Assembly: GCF_003833015.1 (NCBI RefSeq) | Contig: NZ_RJLQ01000020.1 | Coordinates: 16,828 to 80,827 of the forward strand | Direction: 5' to 3' | Origin: Clostridium sp. E02 | GTDB lineage: Bacteria > Bacillota > Clostridia > Lachnospirales > Lachnospiraceae | Length of the DNA: 64,000 nucleotides | Shown here: positions 45,165 to 55,061 of the stretch, in pieces | How the letters are laid out: every line of letters begins with the position of its first letter | Numbering within the stretch: position 1 is the stretch's first letter | The notes under the pieces: generated by a model | Told to the model about the DNA's origin: nothing | The model's database searches: none | What the model saw: the letters and a program-made list of their open reading frames with translations, nothing else | Made by a program: the position numbers and the translations under genes

Positions 45165-45668
45165 ATGAATACCATAAATAGTGTGATTGCAAAGATGATG
45201 GACTATTACAAGGGTGATCCAAAAAGGATTCAGCATTTTATCAAAGTATACCAGTTTGGAAAACTCATAGGAGAAGAAGAGGGGCTTGATGCTGACAAGC
45301 AGCGGATTCTGGAAACTGCCTGTGTGGTTCATGATATTGGTATTAAGGTAAGTGAGGAAAAATATCACAGCAGCGCAGGCAATTACCAGGAGCTGGAAGG
45401 ACCTCCCATTGCAAGAAGTCTTCTTACGTCTTTTGATTATTCTCTGGAAGAGATTGACCGGATCTGCTGGCTGGTAGGTCACCATCATACATATAAAAAT
45501 ATAGAAGGGGCGGATTATCAGATTCTTGTGGAAGCTGATTTTCTTGTCAATGCATGGGAGGATGGGCTGTCTAGGGAGGCAGTTGAAAGTGTCAGGAAAA
45601 AGATATTTGCAACAGCAGCAGGAATTCGAATGTTTGAAACCATGTATAAAGTTGACTTATTCTTATAA
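45165..45668 (+). CDS. HD domain phosphohydrolase-like protein
   Basis: The 167-residue protein has HD-domain metal ligands: His24 (RIQHFIKVYQ), His56-Asp57 (VVHDIGIK) and a GHHHTYKN segment. It is similar in size to small HD proteins often annotated as putative hydrolases of unknown substrate. It lies 17 nt before the alpha-galactosidase gene and may share its transcript. SD AAGGAGG supports the start. Confidence 0.8.
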   Translation: MNTINSVIAKMMDYYKGDPKRIQHFIKVYQFGKLIGEEEGLDADKQRILETACVVHDIGIKVSEEKYHSSAGNYQELEGPPIARSLLTSFDYSLEEIDRICWLVGHHHTYKNIEGADYQILVEADFLVNAWEDGLSREAVESVRKKIFATAAGIRMFETMYKVDLFL

Positions 45669-45685
45669 TATAGGAGAGATTAACA

Positions 45686-47515
45686 ATGGAATATTATGTA
45701 GAATTAAAACTAAGAAAAGATGCTCATAACGGAGGATTTTCCAATGGTCTGACCTTATGCGGAGGGGAATCCACGAAGGAACTTGTTAGAGTTCTGAAAA
45801 AAGCGGACACAATTGTATATAAAAATAGTACCAATCATTATGTAACACTGGAGATGGTAAATAATAACGATACCGTTGAAGTAAACACCGTATTTGAGAA
45901 CAAAGGGACTGAAACAACAACGTTAGAGATGCTCTCATCTTTTGCTCTAAAGGGAATAAAAGCGGACAAAATCCACAGACTGCAATCTTTTTGGAGTGCG
46001 GAAGGAAAACTCAGGACAGAAACAATTGAGGAACTGCACTTAGAGCCTTCCTGGAACCGATGTGGTATGAGGGTTGAGAAATTTGGCAATTTGGGATCTA
46101 TGCCGGTGCGGAAGTATTTCCCTTTTATCGCGTTGGAAAACTGTGAAACACATGAATTTACAGCGGTTCAGTTATATACCCCTTTCTCCTGGCAGATTGA
46201 GATCCTGTGCAAAGAGGATGAAACTCTGTCACTTGTGGGTGGGATTGCAGACCGGGACTTTGGACACTGGTTTAAGAATATTGCACCGGGGGAAACCTTT
46301 ACCGCCCCCAAAGCAGTCATTGCCAGGGGAAGTTCCCTCTATGAGGTGTGCGATAAATTGGTGAATGCACAAAAGCCTGAGGTATCTGTACTGGATCAGG
46401 ATATGGGAATTATGTTTAATGAATATTGTACTACCTGGGGGAACCCAAGCCTTGAAAATATCAAAAAAATATGTAATAAGTTGAAGGATAAAGGGGTTAA
46501 GTACCTGGTAATTGATTCCGGATGGTATGGTAAAAATGAGGGATGGTGGGCCAGTATCGGAGACTGGGATGTCAACTATGAAAAGTTCCCCGGTGGTCTA
46601 AAAAAAGCTGCGGATTATATCAGAGAATGCGGGATGATACCTGGTCTCTGGTTTGAACCAGAATCTGTGGGCAAATTGTCAAAACACTGGGACAATTTGG
46701 AACATTTACTGAAAAAAGATGGTGTAGTACTTACCGTGGGAGAGAAACGCTTTTGGGATATGTCCGATCCCTGGGTTATGGAGTATTTAAAGAATGCGGT
46801 CATAAAAACCCTGAAAGAATGCGGATTTGGCTATATTAAAATTGATTACAACGATACCATCGGCATAGGCTGTGACGGGGCTGAAAGTCTTGGAGAAGGG
46901 TTAAGGCAGAGGGTCAGGGCAACCCAGGAATTTTTCAAAAAAATTAAAATGGAGATACCGGACATTGTAATTGAGAACTGTTCTAGCGGTGGACACAGGC
47001 TGGAGCCATCCATGATGGAACTGGTATCCCAGGCAAGCTTTTCCGATGCCCATGAAACCACGGCCATACCGATGATTGCGGCAAATATGCAACGAGTAAT
47101 AAAACCGTCCCAAAGTCAGATCTGGGCAGTTATGCGCGGCAGTGACAGCAATAATAGAATCTACTATTCCATTATCAGCACATTTTTTGGCAGAATGTGC
47201 TTAAGCGGTGATATCTATGATCTGACAGCAGAACAATGGAAAATCATAGAGGCGGGAATGGAATTTTATAAAGAAGCAGCTGATATCATAAAATACGGAA
47301 GAACAACAAAATGTGAAAACGGTACGAAAAGTTATAATAATCCCCAGGGAGAGCAGCTTGTTGTTCGGGAATATTGCAATAAACAGTTAGTGATTGCCCA
47401 TAGATTTGAGAATTCCAAAGAAATCAGCCTAGATTTCCTGCAGAATAAAGTAATCATAAAAGAATATGGGGGTATTGATGGTGATTTTACTGCGAAGGCT
47501 TGGCTGATAGGCTAA
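45686..47515 (+). CDS. GH36-type alpha-galactosidase (cytosolic)
   Basis: The 609-residue protein has an N-terminal beta-sandwich (about 1-230), then a TIM barrel with LVIDSGWYG (275-283), nucleophile Asp387 (YIKIDYND) and acid/base Asp454 (SFSDAHET). These are the GH36 (clan GH-D) catalytic motifs. No signal peptide is present. It is somewhat shorter than typical clostridial GH36 enzymes (about 730 residues), so a variant subfamily is likely. It removes alpha-galactosyl groups from sugars such as melibiose or raffinose. Confidence 0.85.
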   Translation: MEYYVELKLRKDAHNGGFSNGLTLCGGESTKELVRVLKKADTIVYKNSTNHYVTLEMVNNNDTVEVNTVFENKGTETTTLEMLSSFALKGIKADKIHRLQSFWSAEGKLRTETIEELHLEPSWNRCGMRVEKFGNLGSMPVRKYFPFIALENCETHEFTAVQLYTPFSWQIEILCKEDETLSLVGGIADRDFGHWFKNIAPGETFTAPKAVIARGSSLYEVCDKLVNAQKPEVSVLDQDMGIMFNEYCTTWGNPSLENIKKICNKLKDKGVKYLVIDSGWYGKNEGWWASIGDWDVNYEKFPGGLKKAADYIRECGMIPGLWFEPESVGKLSKHWDNLEHLLKKDGVVLTVGEKRFWDMSDPWVMEYLKNAVIKTLKECGFGYIKIDYNDTIGIGCDGAESLGEGLRQRVRATQEFFKKIKMEIPDIVIENCSSGGHRLEPSMMELVSQASFSDAHETTAIPMIAANMQRVIKPSQSQIWAVMRGSDSNNRIYYSIISTFFGRMCLSGDIYDLTAEQWKIIEAGMEFYKEAADIIKYGRTTKCENGTKSYNNPQGEQLVVREYCNKQLVIAHRFENSKEISLDFLQNKVIIKEYGGIDGDFTAKAWLIG

Positions 47516-47566
47516 GTAAGCGGTAAAGTAATTGTAGATTCTGTATAGCCGAAGATAAATTTGATG

Positions 47567-47615
47567 TTGACAACTTCTGCCGGTTGTGATAATTTGATTA
47601 TAGACAGAAGCTGTC
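47567..47615 (+). promoter_or_regulatory. Promoter and operator of the TetR-rph-like operon
   Basis: A perfect TTGACA (47567-47572) and TAATTT (47590-47595) are 17 bp apart. At the predicted start lies the palindrome GACAG-AAG-CTGTC (47603-47615), a good place for an autorepressor such as the TetR protein encoded next. Confidence 0.55.
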
Positions 47616-47648
47616 AATTACATGTGGGAAAGAATGGAGGAGTGCAGG

Positions 47649-48260
47649 ATGGATATAGAGCGTTTTTCCGACATCGACCTGGAGAACGAAAAGGTGCTTC
47701 GTATTGTAAATTGTGGATTTAAGGTGTTTGCGAAGAATGAGTTTGAAAAGGCGTCAACAAACTTAATCGTGGAAGAGGCAGAGATTTCCAGAGGTCTTTT
47801 ATATCATTATTTTAAAAGCAAGAGCGAGCTTTATGAATTCCTTTTATACTTTTCTGGAAAACAAATTTTAAGTAACGTGGTGGATTCTGTTGACTGGTCC
47901 AATACTGATTTTCTGTTGCGGATAAGGCAGGCCTTGATTTCTAAAATAGAAACGCTTGCAAAGTATCCATATCTTTATGAGTTTTGTGACAAATATGCAA
48001 GAGATTATGCGGAGGAATTGCAAGAAAAATTAATGCCATGTATACAAAAACGCATATTTGAGGAGAATCTCGATTTTTCACAGCTTCGCAAGGAAGTTGA
48101 CTCAGAAATGATGAAAAGCACCATAGTCAATACTTTGAGCAAAATTATAACTACAATATTTAAAAACGGAACTGCGTGGAGTCATGCAGAAATAATTCAG
48201 CTTGCAACAGCAGAAGTAGATAAATATCTGCAATTTTTTAGAATTGTATTTTATAATTGA
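47649..48260 (+). CDS. TetR family transcriptional regulator
   Basis: The 203-residue protein has an N-terminal HTH (about 15-60: ILRIVNCGF region, ASTNLIVEEAEISRGLLYHYFKSKSELYEFL) of classical TetR form and an all-helical ligand domain. An earlier in-frame ATG at 47622 exists, but GGAGG lies correctly for 47649. The stop is 12 nt before the phosphotransferase-like gene, so they are one operon and it probably represses it. Confidence 0.88.
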   Translation: MDIERFSDIDLENEKVLRIVNCGFKVFAKNEFEKASTNLIVEEAEISRGLLYHYFKSKSELYEFLLYFSGKQILSNVVDSVDWSNTDFLLRIRQALISKIETLAKYPYLYEFCDKYARDYAEELQEKLMPCIQKRIFEENLDFSQLRKEVDSEMMKSTIVNTLSKIITTIFKNGTAWSHAEIIQLATAEVDKYLQFFRIVFYN

Positions 48261-48272
48261 TGGAGGTGCATC

Positions 48273-50840
48273 ATGAATAAAGTTTATAATTTTAGCACAA
48301 AAACCATACCACTGATTTCGGAGGTTGGCGGCAAGGCAAAGGCGCTGATTGAAACAACAAATGCAGGTTTCCCAGTACCAAGTGGTTTTGTTCTGACAGT
48401 AGAATTTTTTGCTGCATGGACAGATAAAATCAAAGAAACTGAGGAATGGAAGTTTCTGATTTTAGAGGTTACAAAGGAAAAGTGCGATGATTTGAAAACA
48501 TTAGCAGAAAACCTGACTTTTGATGAAGAACAAAGAAGGCTGCTTTCTGCTGAAATAAAAAACATCAATTCAAATCTTTTTGCGGTTCGTTCATCTTCTC
48601 CAGAAGAGGATTTGGAGGGAACCAGCTTTGCAGGAATGTATGAAACATTTCTAGGAGTCACTCCGGATATGTTGGAAAAATTTATTGCAAGGGCGTTTGC
48701 TTCCATGCTTGATTATCGGGTACTGGAATATAAGGTACAACACAATCTTCGTATTGCAAACACAAAGATTGCCATAGTGATTCAAAAACAGCTTTATTCT
48801 GGTATAAGTGGGATCGGTTTTTCGGTAAACCCCCAAAATAACAACTATGGCGAGGTAATGATTAACGCTTCCTTTGGTTTAGGAGAATATATTGTTGGTG
48901 GGAAGGTTTCCTCCGACAGTTACATCGTAAATACCGCTCAAAACAAGATTACCTCAAAGAAAATTAAAAATAAAAAAGTTGCGCTTCATATCCGTAATAA
49001 TGGTGGAACAACAGAATCTATTTGTGATCACCCACACAAACAGGCACTCACGGATGAACAGATCTTTGCGCTTGCAGACCTTATTAAAAAATGTGAAATA
49101 TACTATGATAAACCTGTGGATACAGAATGGGCATACGAAAATGGCAGGCTGTATCTATTGCAATCCCGCCCGATTACGACTTGTTTTCCCGTTTATAAAG
49201 AACTTTTGAGCAAACCGAATGAGCGAAAAGAGCTTTATCTTGATATTGTAAAAACGTCACAAGGGTTCCAATGGTCTATGAGTGAGCTTGGCTGTGATCT
49301 GTTTTGTGAGCTTATTAGTAAGGCAAAGCAGGGATTATTTCCCATAGGAAGGGACGGAGCGGTTTATGGGTGTCATGGCAGGGTTTATATACTTCTTGGG
49401 AATTTGGGCAGGATTGTAGGCGAATCTAATGCTAAAAAAATTATTTCTTCGGTTGACCCATCCTTTACAAAAGTCTTTTCTTCTCTCGCAATCAAAAGTT
49501 ATTTTCCTAAACACAGGCCTAAAAATATGAAAGGGTTTGTGGGAAAATCATTCAAGCTTGCAGTCAAAATTAGTCCCTCTATGATTTCAGCGGCTATTGA
49601 TTTTGATAAGACAATCAAAGATTATTATAAATCAACCGATTACTGCTTAAAAAAATTGGAGAGCCTTCGTAATAGTAAAGAGAATTTCACCAGTCAGATT
49701 AATACCGCTTTTGAAGTGTTCGATATACTGGTGTCAAAAATGATGCCCATACTCCTTGCAGTGAACGCCACCTCGTCGTTGATGAAAATGTTTAATGATA
49801 AAAGCCTGGAAGATGATATTCTTTCACTTAATATGGATTTAAAGGGGAACCCCACAAGTGATATGGGTTATAAACAAGTTAAACTTGCTTCATTTCCTGA
49901 GTTTATTGCAATCAACAGCTTTGAGGAATTTTCCCGCAGACTAAAAAACAGAGGTTTTTCTGCGGAGTTTACTGGGGTCTATAATGAGTATATGAGGTTA
50001 TATGGCTGCCGCGGAATCGGTGAGATAGATATTGCCAGAGAGAGAACCCACGAAAACTTAGAGAGATTCTACACCATTCTAAAGCAGATTAATATTTCTG
50101 ACAATGCGTTAATTAAGGTGCAGGAGAGAAAGAAAGCAGCATATCACAGACTTTTGAATCAGGCTAAAAAGATAGGAAAAGAAAAAAAATTCATAAAACT
50201 AGCAAAACAGCTTCAGTGGATGGGGCTGCGTGAGCATCCGAAATACATGTTTGTGTATGCTGTTGATTTATTAAGGCACAATGCTCTGAAAATTGCGGAG
50301 GAATTTGTTTCAGATGGCAGGCTTGACCGGGTAGAGGATATATTTTTTCTGACGAGAGAACAAATTGAAAAAGGGCAAAACAATAAAAATATAAACATTG
50401 GTTTATTTGTGAACGAAGAAAAGAAAATACGCAAGCGAACCGAGAACGTGAAAAACTGGCCTGCGATTTTTGATTCCAGAGGAGAAATTTTTACTGTCAG
50501 AAGAGAGGCTAAGGAAGGAGAACTCCTGGGAGAGCCGGTTTCACCAGGCGTTGTAAGAGGCAGAGCAAAGGTCCTTCATGAACCTTTTGAAAAGAGACTG
50601 GAAAAAGGCGAAATTCTTGTGACTATGGCTACTGAACCAAGCTGGACACCGATTTTTATAAATGCTAGTGCTGTAGTAATGGAGATAGGCGGTGCACTGC
50701 AGCATGGCGCAATTATTGCAAGAGAATATGGTTTACCATGTGTTACAGGTATTGAAAACGCAACAGAAATAATAAACGACGGAGATTTAATAGAGGTTGA
50801 TGGTACAAACGGATTTGTAAAAATCATAAAAGAGGAATGA
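48273..50840 (+). CDS. PEP-synthase-like phosphotransferase, rifampicin phosphotransferase (Rph) type
   Basis: The 855-residue protein has an N-terminal ATP-grasp of the PPDK/PEP synthase type (GGKAKALIE; FAVRSSSPEEDLEGTSFAGMYETF), a long helical middle region, and a C-terminal swivelling phosphohistidine domain with His811 (GGALQHGAIIAREYG). It lacks the PEP-binding barrel of PEP synthase. Length, domain order and the His position about 44 residues from the end match Rph enzymes, which phosphorylate and inactivate rifamycins. The TetR partner supports inducible detoxification. The substrate is inferred from family only. Confidence 0.78.
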   Translation: MNKVYNFSTKTIPLISEVGGKAKALIETTNAGFPVPSGFVLTVEFFAAWTDKIKETEEWKFLILEVTKEKCDDLKTLAENLTFDEEQRRLLSAEIKNINSNLFAVRSSSPEEDLEGTSFAGMYETFLGVTPDMLEKFIARAFASMLDYRVLEYKVQHNLRIANTKIAIVIQKQLYSGISGIGFSVNPQNNNYGEVMINASFGLGEYIVGGKVSSDSYIVNTAQNKITSKKIKNKKVALHIRNNGGTTESICDHPHKQALTDEQIFALADLIKKCEIYYDKPVDTEWAYENGRLYLLQSRPITTCFPVYKELLSKPNERKELYLDIVKTSQGFQWSMSELGCDLFCELISKAKQGLFPIGRDGAVYGCHGRVYILLGNLGRIVGESNAKKIISSVDPSFTKVFSSLAIKSYFPKHRPKNMKGFVGKSFKLAVKISPSMISAAIDFDKTIKDYYKSTDYCLKKLESLRNSKENFTSQINTAFEVFDILVSKMMPILLAVNATSSLMKMFNDKSLEDDILSLNMDLKGNPTSDMGYKQVKLASFPEFIAINSFEEFSRRLKNRGFSAEFTGVYNEYMRLYGCRGIGEIDIARERTHENLERFYTILKQINISDNALIKVQERKKAAYHRLLNQAKKIGKEKKFIKLAKQLQWMGLREHPKYMFVYAVDLLRHNALKIAEEFVSDGRLDRVEDIFFLTREQIEKGQNNKNINIGLFVNEEKKIRKRTENVKNWPAIFDSRGEIFTVRREAKEGELLGEPVSPGVVRGRAKVLHEPFEKRLEKGEILVTMATEPSWTPIFINASAVVMEIGGALQHGAIIAREYGLPCVTGIENATEIINDGDLIEVDGTNGFVKIIKEE

Positions 50841-50859
50841 TAAATGTTCCCTCGAATCA

Positions 50860-50884
50860 GACCAGCAAGTTTAACCTGCTGGTC
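50860..50884. terminator. Hairpin between convergent genes
   Basis: GACCAGCA (50860-50867) and TGCTGGTC (50877-50884) form a perfect 8-bp stem between the convergent phosphotransferase and protease genes. It may stop transcription from either side. Confidence 0.45.
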
Positions 50885-50910
50885 CGAAGTGGTTCCGTAA
50901 TTAATTGATT

Positions 50911-52971
50911 TTAATTCCCATATACCTTCCATTCAAGGATTCCTGTAGAGCTGGTTCCATTAGAATCCATCACAATGGAGATTGCACTTGTTGTTATGGG
51001 CGTAAAGGTAGTCTTGTTATATTGATTGATCTGTGTACCAAAACCTTTTGGGTTACTCACATTTTGCCATGCATCCCCATCCCAATAATATATGTGGTAG
51101 GAGGCTGGAACATCAATTCCACCACCATCTTTAAACCAATAGACATCACAGCCTGTTATTGTGTGGGTTTCATTAAAATTGTATTGTACCCATTGTGAAC
51201 CGGTTTCCGGCCAGTTTCCATAAACGGTGCCGTTTCTGTCATTTGAATCTACAGGATCAATCCCATCATTCAATGCACCAATATCCTCCCAATCGGATAC
51301 GTAAGAAGTGGTGGGAGTCGCTTGTCCGGCTATGTTTTTTATCTGTGGGTCTGGATCTGGGTCTGGATCTTGCTTAGAGTCTGATTGTATAAATGTCATT
51401 TCAGTGCCCAGATTGCTGATCTGTGATAGCTCAAGTCCAGATTCCCATTGATTCCACCATTTAGAATCTGGAGAGGTCGTGCTGGAAAAGGAATCGCTAT
51501 ATCCTGCACGGAATAAATCTCCTCTGTTTCCTCCGTTTACGTTTCTTTCCAAATCATAATTTCCATCTGCTTGTTCAAGAGATACTAAGTAATGACTGCC
51601 AGATGTCATTTCATTTTTAGAATTATTTCCTTTTTCATCCACATGCCAGATAGCCAGTCCTGCATCCGGTATGTCCGCATACCTGCCACTTCTTTGGATA
51701 TTTTCTATTAAAAAATATTCGCTGGCTTGATTGCCTGACCATTTATAAGAATAGGAATTGCCATTGTTATCAGCAACTGCAGAAAATTTGGTTCCTGCAC
51801 CATATTCATTCATATGAATGGGAAGATTCCAGCGGGATATAACATTTCTACAATATGGATCCGGTGGAATTGGATTTTTTTCATTATAAACGGTGCTCAT
51901 TAAGCTGTATGCTCCAGTACCCTGTGAATCTCCATCGTAATCATAAAGGTCCGGATATCCGTAGATCATATGACCACTTTCGTGGCATATTGTGTAAAGC
52001 GACAGATCACTTCCAATGTTAGACATCTCATATTTCTGGATTCTGGCACCACTTATATAATCGGAATTTGGATACCAGGACTGATGGGGCCATAATCCCT
52101 TCGCCCAGCCTGCATCCGGGGTACCTGCATAGAGGATATTAACGGCTTTTAAGAATCCTTTTGAATCCGTTGTTAAAGAGGAGAGGTTAAATCCAGAGGT
52201 TCGAAGCCATTGAAATGCTTCTTCTGTAAGTTCATCTGCTTTGGCGTAGGAACCTGTTTGTTCGTAAATGTCATCGTAATAAGATTTCGGGTGCTTCGCC
52301 GTATAAAACCCGATTAACTCATTGGTATAGGTGACTTTACCGCCGGAAACGTCATAATAAAAATCTCTTACTGATCCATTGTTGTTAAAGCCTGTGTAAC
52401 CTGTTTCGTTAAAGAAACGTTCTATTTCGGATTCAGCAATATCGCTTTTTATATCTGGAAAATCAATTAAAATCGTCAGGCCTTTCACATCACCAGAAGC
52501 TTTGATTTTCGAATCCAGCAGTCCATTGTCAAATCCGCTGTCTGATTTGGGAGTTTGGGTGAAGTCAGATCCATGAAGTCTTTCTCTCACTTCATCCACC
52601 TGCTCTTTAATTGCATCACTCTTGATTTTTACGTGTTTTTCAAGTTTTTCCCCACCAATGGAGTTTAAGGAGCCTCGATTATGAATTCCTTTATAAACGA
52701 TTCCTGCAGATACATACTCAGTCTGGTCTTCATTTAGCGTCGCATAACAGATCCAGCCGTTTTCATCACGGCATAGTGTATATCCCTCTGGTGTTTCAAT
52801 TTGCTGAAAATATTCATCTCCTGTCGCATGAACCGAAACCTTATTTCCATCGGGTTGTACCAGCTCAAATTGTTTGTTAACATATGGAGCTGCGAAAACG
52901 TTAGAGCTCATAATAGTGACCATAGCTGCCATGACAAGTCCAGTTGCTAAAAATTTAATTTTTCTACGCAT
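50911..52971 (-). CDS. Secreted M6-family metalloprotease with F5/8-type C-terminal domain
   Basis: In this 686-residue protein a signal peptide ends near AFA (26-28). The catalytic region has HESGH (330-334, the HExxH motif with Ser), the third ligand region GYPDLYD (about 338-344) and a Met-turn SLMS, as in immune inhibitor A (M6) proteases. A linker of DP repeats (about 545-552) joins a C-terminal F5/8 type C/discoidin-like domain (about 555-686) that may bind carbohydrate. It should be an extracellular zinc protease with a substrate-targeting module. It has its own promoter region on the minus strand. Confidence 0.85.
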   Translation of the reverse strand: MRRKIKFLATGLVMAAMVTIMSSNVFAAPYVNKQFELVQPDGNKVSVHATGDEYFQQIETPEGYTLCRDENGWICYATLNEDQTEYVSAGIVYKGIHNRGSLNSIGGEKLEKHVKIKSDAIKEQVDEVRERLHGSDFTQTPKSDSGFDNGLLDSKIKASGDVKGLTILIDFPDIKSDIAESEIERFFNETGYTGFNNNGSVRDFYYDVSGGKVTYTNELIGFYTAKHPKSYYDDIYEQTGSYAKADELTEEAFQWLRTSGFNLSSLTTDSKGFLKAVNILYAGTPDAGWAKGLWPHQSWYPNSDYISGARIQKYEMSNIGSDLSLYTICHESGHMIYGYPDLYDYDGDSQGTGAYSLMSTVYNEKNPIPPDPYCRNVISRWNLPIHMNEYGAGTKFSAVADNNGNSYSYKWSGNQASEYFLIENIQRSGRYADIPDAGLAIWHVDEKGNNSKNEMTSGSHYLVSLEQADGNYDLERNVNGGNRGDLFRAGYSDSFSSTTSPDSKWWNQWESGLELSQISNLGTEMTFIQSDSKQDPDPDPDPQIKNIAGQATPTTSYVSDWEDIGALNDGIDPVDSNDRNGTVYGNWPETGSQWVQYNFNETHTITGCDVYWFKDGGGIDVPASYHIYYWDGDAWQNVSNPKGFGTQINQYNKTTFTPITTSAISIVMDSNGTSSTGILEWKVYGN

Positions 52972-53292
52972 AATTACTTCCTTTCGTTTTCATCTTTTGC
53001 TTTTCATACCCTTGCTACTTTGCTTCATTCTTAGTTGTGTCATTCGATTACCGAAAATTCCAGGCCCATCCCCCTCTCTATAAAACTATTTACCTCACAT
53101 TAATATTATCGAAAGTATTAACAAATTAATAATATGTGTGAAAAAATTTTATTAAAAATAGTAAAAGCATATAAGAGAATATGAGACTGGGCGATGTAGA
53201 ACCTTGTATATTTTCAGTAAAAGAAATATAATAAACATGTATTTATAAAGATACTGTCAAGCTATAAGATTAAAGCGATAGGGGGAAAAGCT
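52972..53292. other. Divergent intergenic region
   Basis: No gene was seen. It must hold the start regions of the minus-strand protease gene and the plus-strand response regulator gene. The part 53095-53200 is very AT-rich. No operator or terminator is convincing. Confidence 0.4.
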
Positions 53293-53991
53293 GTGCAAAA
53301 TAAAATTTTGATTATTGATGATGACATTGGTTTATGTCAATTACTAAAAAAATGTGTAGAGAAAGAGGATATTGCTGCGGAACTTGCGCATACCGGAGCA
53401 GATGGTTTAAAGCTAGCATTGCAAAGCAATTATCATCTAATTGTCTTAGATGTTATGTTACCTGAAATGGATGGGTTTCATATTCTTAAAAAAGTTAGAA
53501 GTGTTAGCGCGGTACCAGTCCTCATGCTTACGGCAAAAACAGCAAGCACTGATAAAGTAAATGGTCTTCGTTCTGGTGCCGACGATTATTTAACAAAGCC
53601 TTTCGACCTGGAGGAATTTATTGCCCGTGTTCTTTCACTAATCCGAAGATATACAACCTTAAATAACAGTGCAAAAGAAGAAACACATCAGTTGTCCTTT
53701 CAGGAACTTACAATTCATCTGGACACCCGAATCGTACAAGTGGAAGAGAGACAAGTGGTGCTTCATCCAAAGGAGTTTGATATTCTTTGCTATCTTGCCA
53801 GAAACCAAGGCAGAATTTTAACCAAACAGCAAATATATGAAGAAATATGGTGTGAGCCTTATGCCTATGATGATAATAATATCATGGGATATATCAGCAA
53901 ATTGCGTAAACAAATAGAACCTGACCAAAACAATCCAACCTATATTCAAACAGTAAAAGGGGTTGGATATCGTTTTAGCCGGGAGGTGTAA
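53293..53991 (+). CDS. OmpR-family response regulator of the lantibiotic immunity region
   Basis: The 232-residue protein has a receiver domain with D10/D11, phosphoacceptor Asp53 (IVLDVMLPEMDG) and Lys (TKPFD), then an OmpR winged helix (YISKLRKQIEPD...TVKGVGYRF). The start is GTG at 53293 after GGGGGA. It is directly followed by its kinase, and then by a LanFEG-type transporter whose promoter carries 11-bp-spaced direct repeats, a typical OmpR-family target. It is probably the activator of those genes (NisR/SpaR-like role). Confidence 0.87.
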   Translation: MQNKILIIDDDIGLCQLLKKCVEKEDIAAELAHTGADGLKLALQSNYHLIVLDVMLPEMDGFHILKKVRSVSAVPVLMLTAKTASTDKVNGLRSGADDYLTKPFDLEEFIARVLSLIRRYTTLNNSAKEETHQLSFQELTIHLDTRIVQVEERQVVLHPKEFDILCYLARNQGRILTKQQIYEEIWCEPYAYDDNNIMGYISKLRKQIEPDQNNPTYIQTVKGVGYRFSREV

Positions 53992-53992
53992 A

Positions 53993-54949
53993 ATGGCTGG
54001 AATTTACGTGGAACTTCCATTTCTTGTGATTTTAGTTAGCATTGCAGTTAGTGCAGTCATTTCAGCCTTGCTGCTGATTCGAAAAATGCGAAATGTAAAA
54101 CTGAAGTTAAATGATATTTCGGAAACATTAGACGACATTTTAAATGGCAATAGCAATCATAAAATCCTGGCAAAACCTAGTGATATGACTTCTGTTATTT
54201 GCTATAAAATGAATGGCATTGTTCTTGACTTTCGGGCACAGGTCATTGACTTAAAAAGAGCAGAGAAGACCAACAGTCAATTGATGACAAGCCTTTCTCA
54301 TGATGTGCGTACTCCGCTGACAACATTGATTGGGTATTTAGATGCGGTACAAAAGGGAATAGTCGTTGGTTCGGAACGAGAAGAATACATAGAAACAGCC
54401 CGATTGAGGGCACATGATATGAAAGAATATGTAGATGTGTTGTTTGAATGGTTTAAACTGAACTCGAATGAAGAAACTTTTACAATTCAGAGAGTAGAAC
54501 TTTCAGAACTTACTAGAAATATACTGAAAGATTGGATTCCAATTTTTGAGAGCAATCAATATGATTTTGACATAGAAATTCCAGATGAAGGCATTCTGGT
54601 AAATTTAGACACGGTTGCCTACAATCGCATTATAAATAACCTGATTCAAAATGTAATTACTCATAGTAAGGCGACCCACATAAAAGTTGAGATTCGTATT
54701 TTTATCGCTGATGTGATGATTTCTATTGTAGACAATGGAAAAGGGATTTCAAAACAAGATATTCCATATGTATTTGAACGGCTTTACAAATGTGATACGG
54801 CCCGTTCTGAAAAGGGAAGTGGTTTAGGGCTGTCTATTGTGCAGGAGCTTGTAAGAAAAATGAGTGGTTCAATATCAGTCCAAAGTGAGCCATATCAACA
54901 AACCGAATTTATCATACGATTTCCCGTGGTTGATGGAAAGACCAGTTAA
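53993..54949 (+). CDS. Histidine kinase, single-TM, lantibiotic-immunity type
   Basis: The 318-residue kinase starts at ATG 53993 after GGGAGGTG. It has one membrane helix (about 8-28), a short linker, H box SLSHDVRTPLTTLIGYLD, N box NNLIQNVITHS, G1 DNGKGI and GSGLGLSIV. It has no extracellular sensor domain, so signal input probably comes through the membrane or the associated transporter. The first part of this gene has a clearly related second copy at the right edge of the window (63739 on). Confidence 0.87.
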   Translation: MAGIYVELPFLVILVSIAVSAVISALLLIRKMRNVKLKLNDISETLDDILNGNSNHKILAKPSDMTSVICYKMNGIVLDFRAQVIDLKRAEKTNSQLMTSLSHDVRTPLTTLIGYLDAVQKGIVVGSEREEYIETARLRAHDMKEYVDVLFEWFKLNSNEETFTIQRVELSELTRNILKDWIPIFESNQYDFDIEIPDEGILVNLDTVAYNRIINNLIQNVITHSKATHIKVEIRIFIADVMISIVDNGKGISKQDIPYVFERLYKCDTARSEKGSGLGLSIVQELVRKMSGSISVQSEPYQQTEFIIRFPVVDGKTS

Positions 54950-54975
54950 TTGGCACTTTTCATTTTTTAAATGTT

Positions 54976-55028
54976 CAAGGTTTATGCAAGGTTCATGCAA
55001 GGTTCATGCAAGGTTGATGGGGTAAAAT
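54976..55028 (+). promoter_or_regulatory. Activator-binding repeats and promoter of the LanFEG operon
   Basis: The heptamer CAAGGTT occurs four times, at 54976, 54987, 54998 and 55009, always 11 bp apart (one helical turn). It is followed by a -10 box TAAAAT (55023-55028) with no -35 box. This is the expected layout of an OmpR-type activated promoter, most simply bound by the response regulator at 53293. Confidence 0.75.
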
Positions 55029-55061
55029 CAGATGTATAAAATCAGAGGAGGATATTACATT

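Noticed and set aside
54984..55016. CRISPR-like tandem repeat
   Set aside because: The repeats are 11 bp and contiguous with no unique spacers; they fit regulator-binding sites instead.
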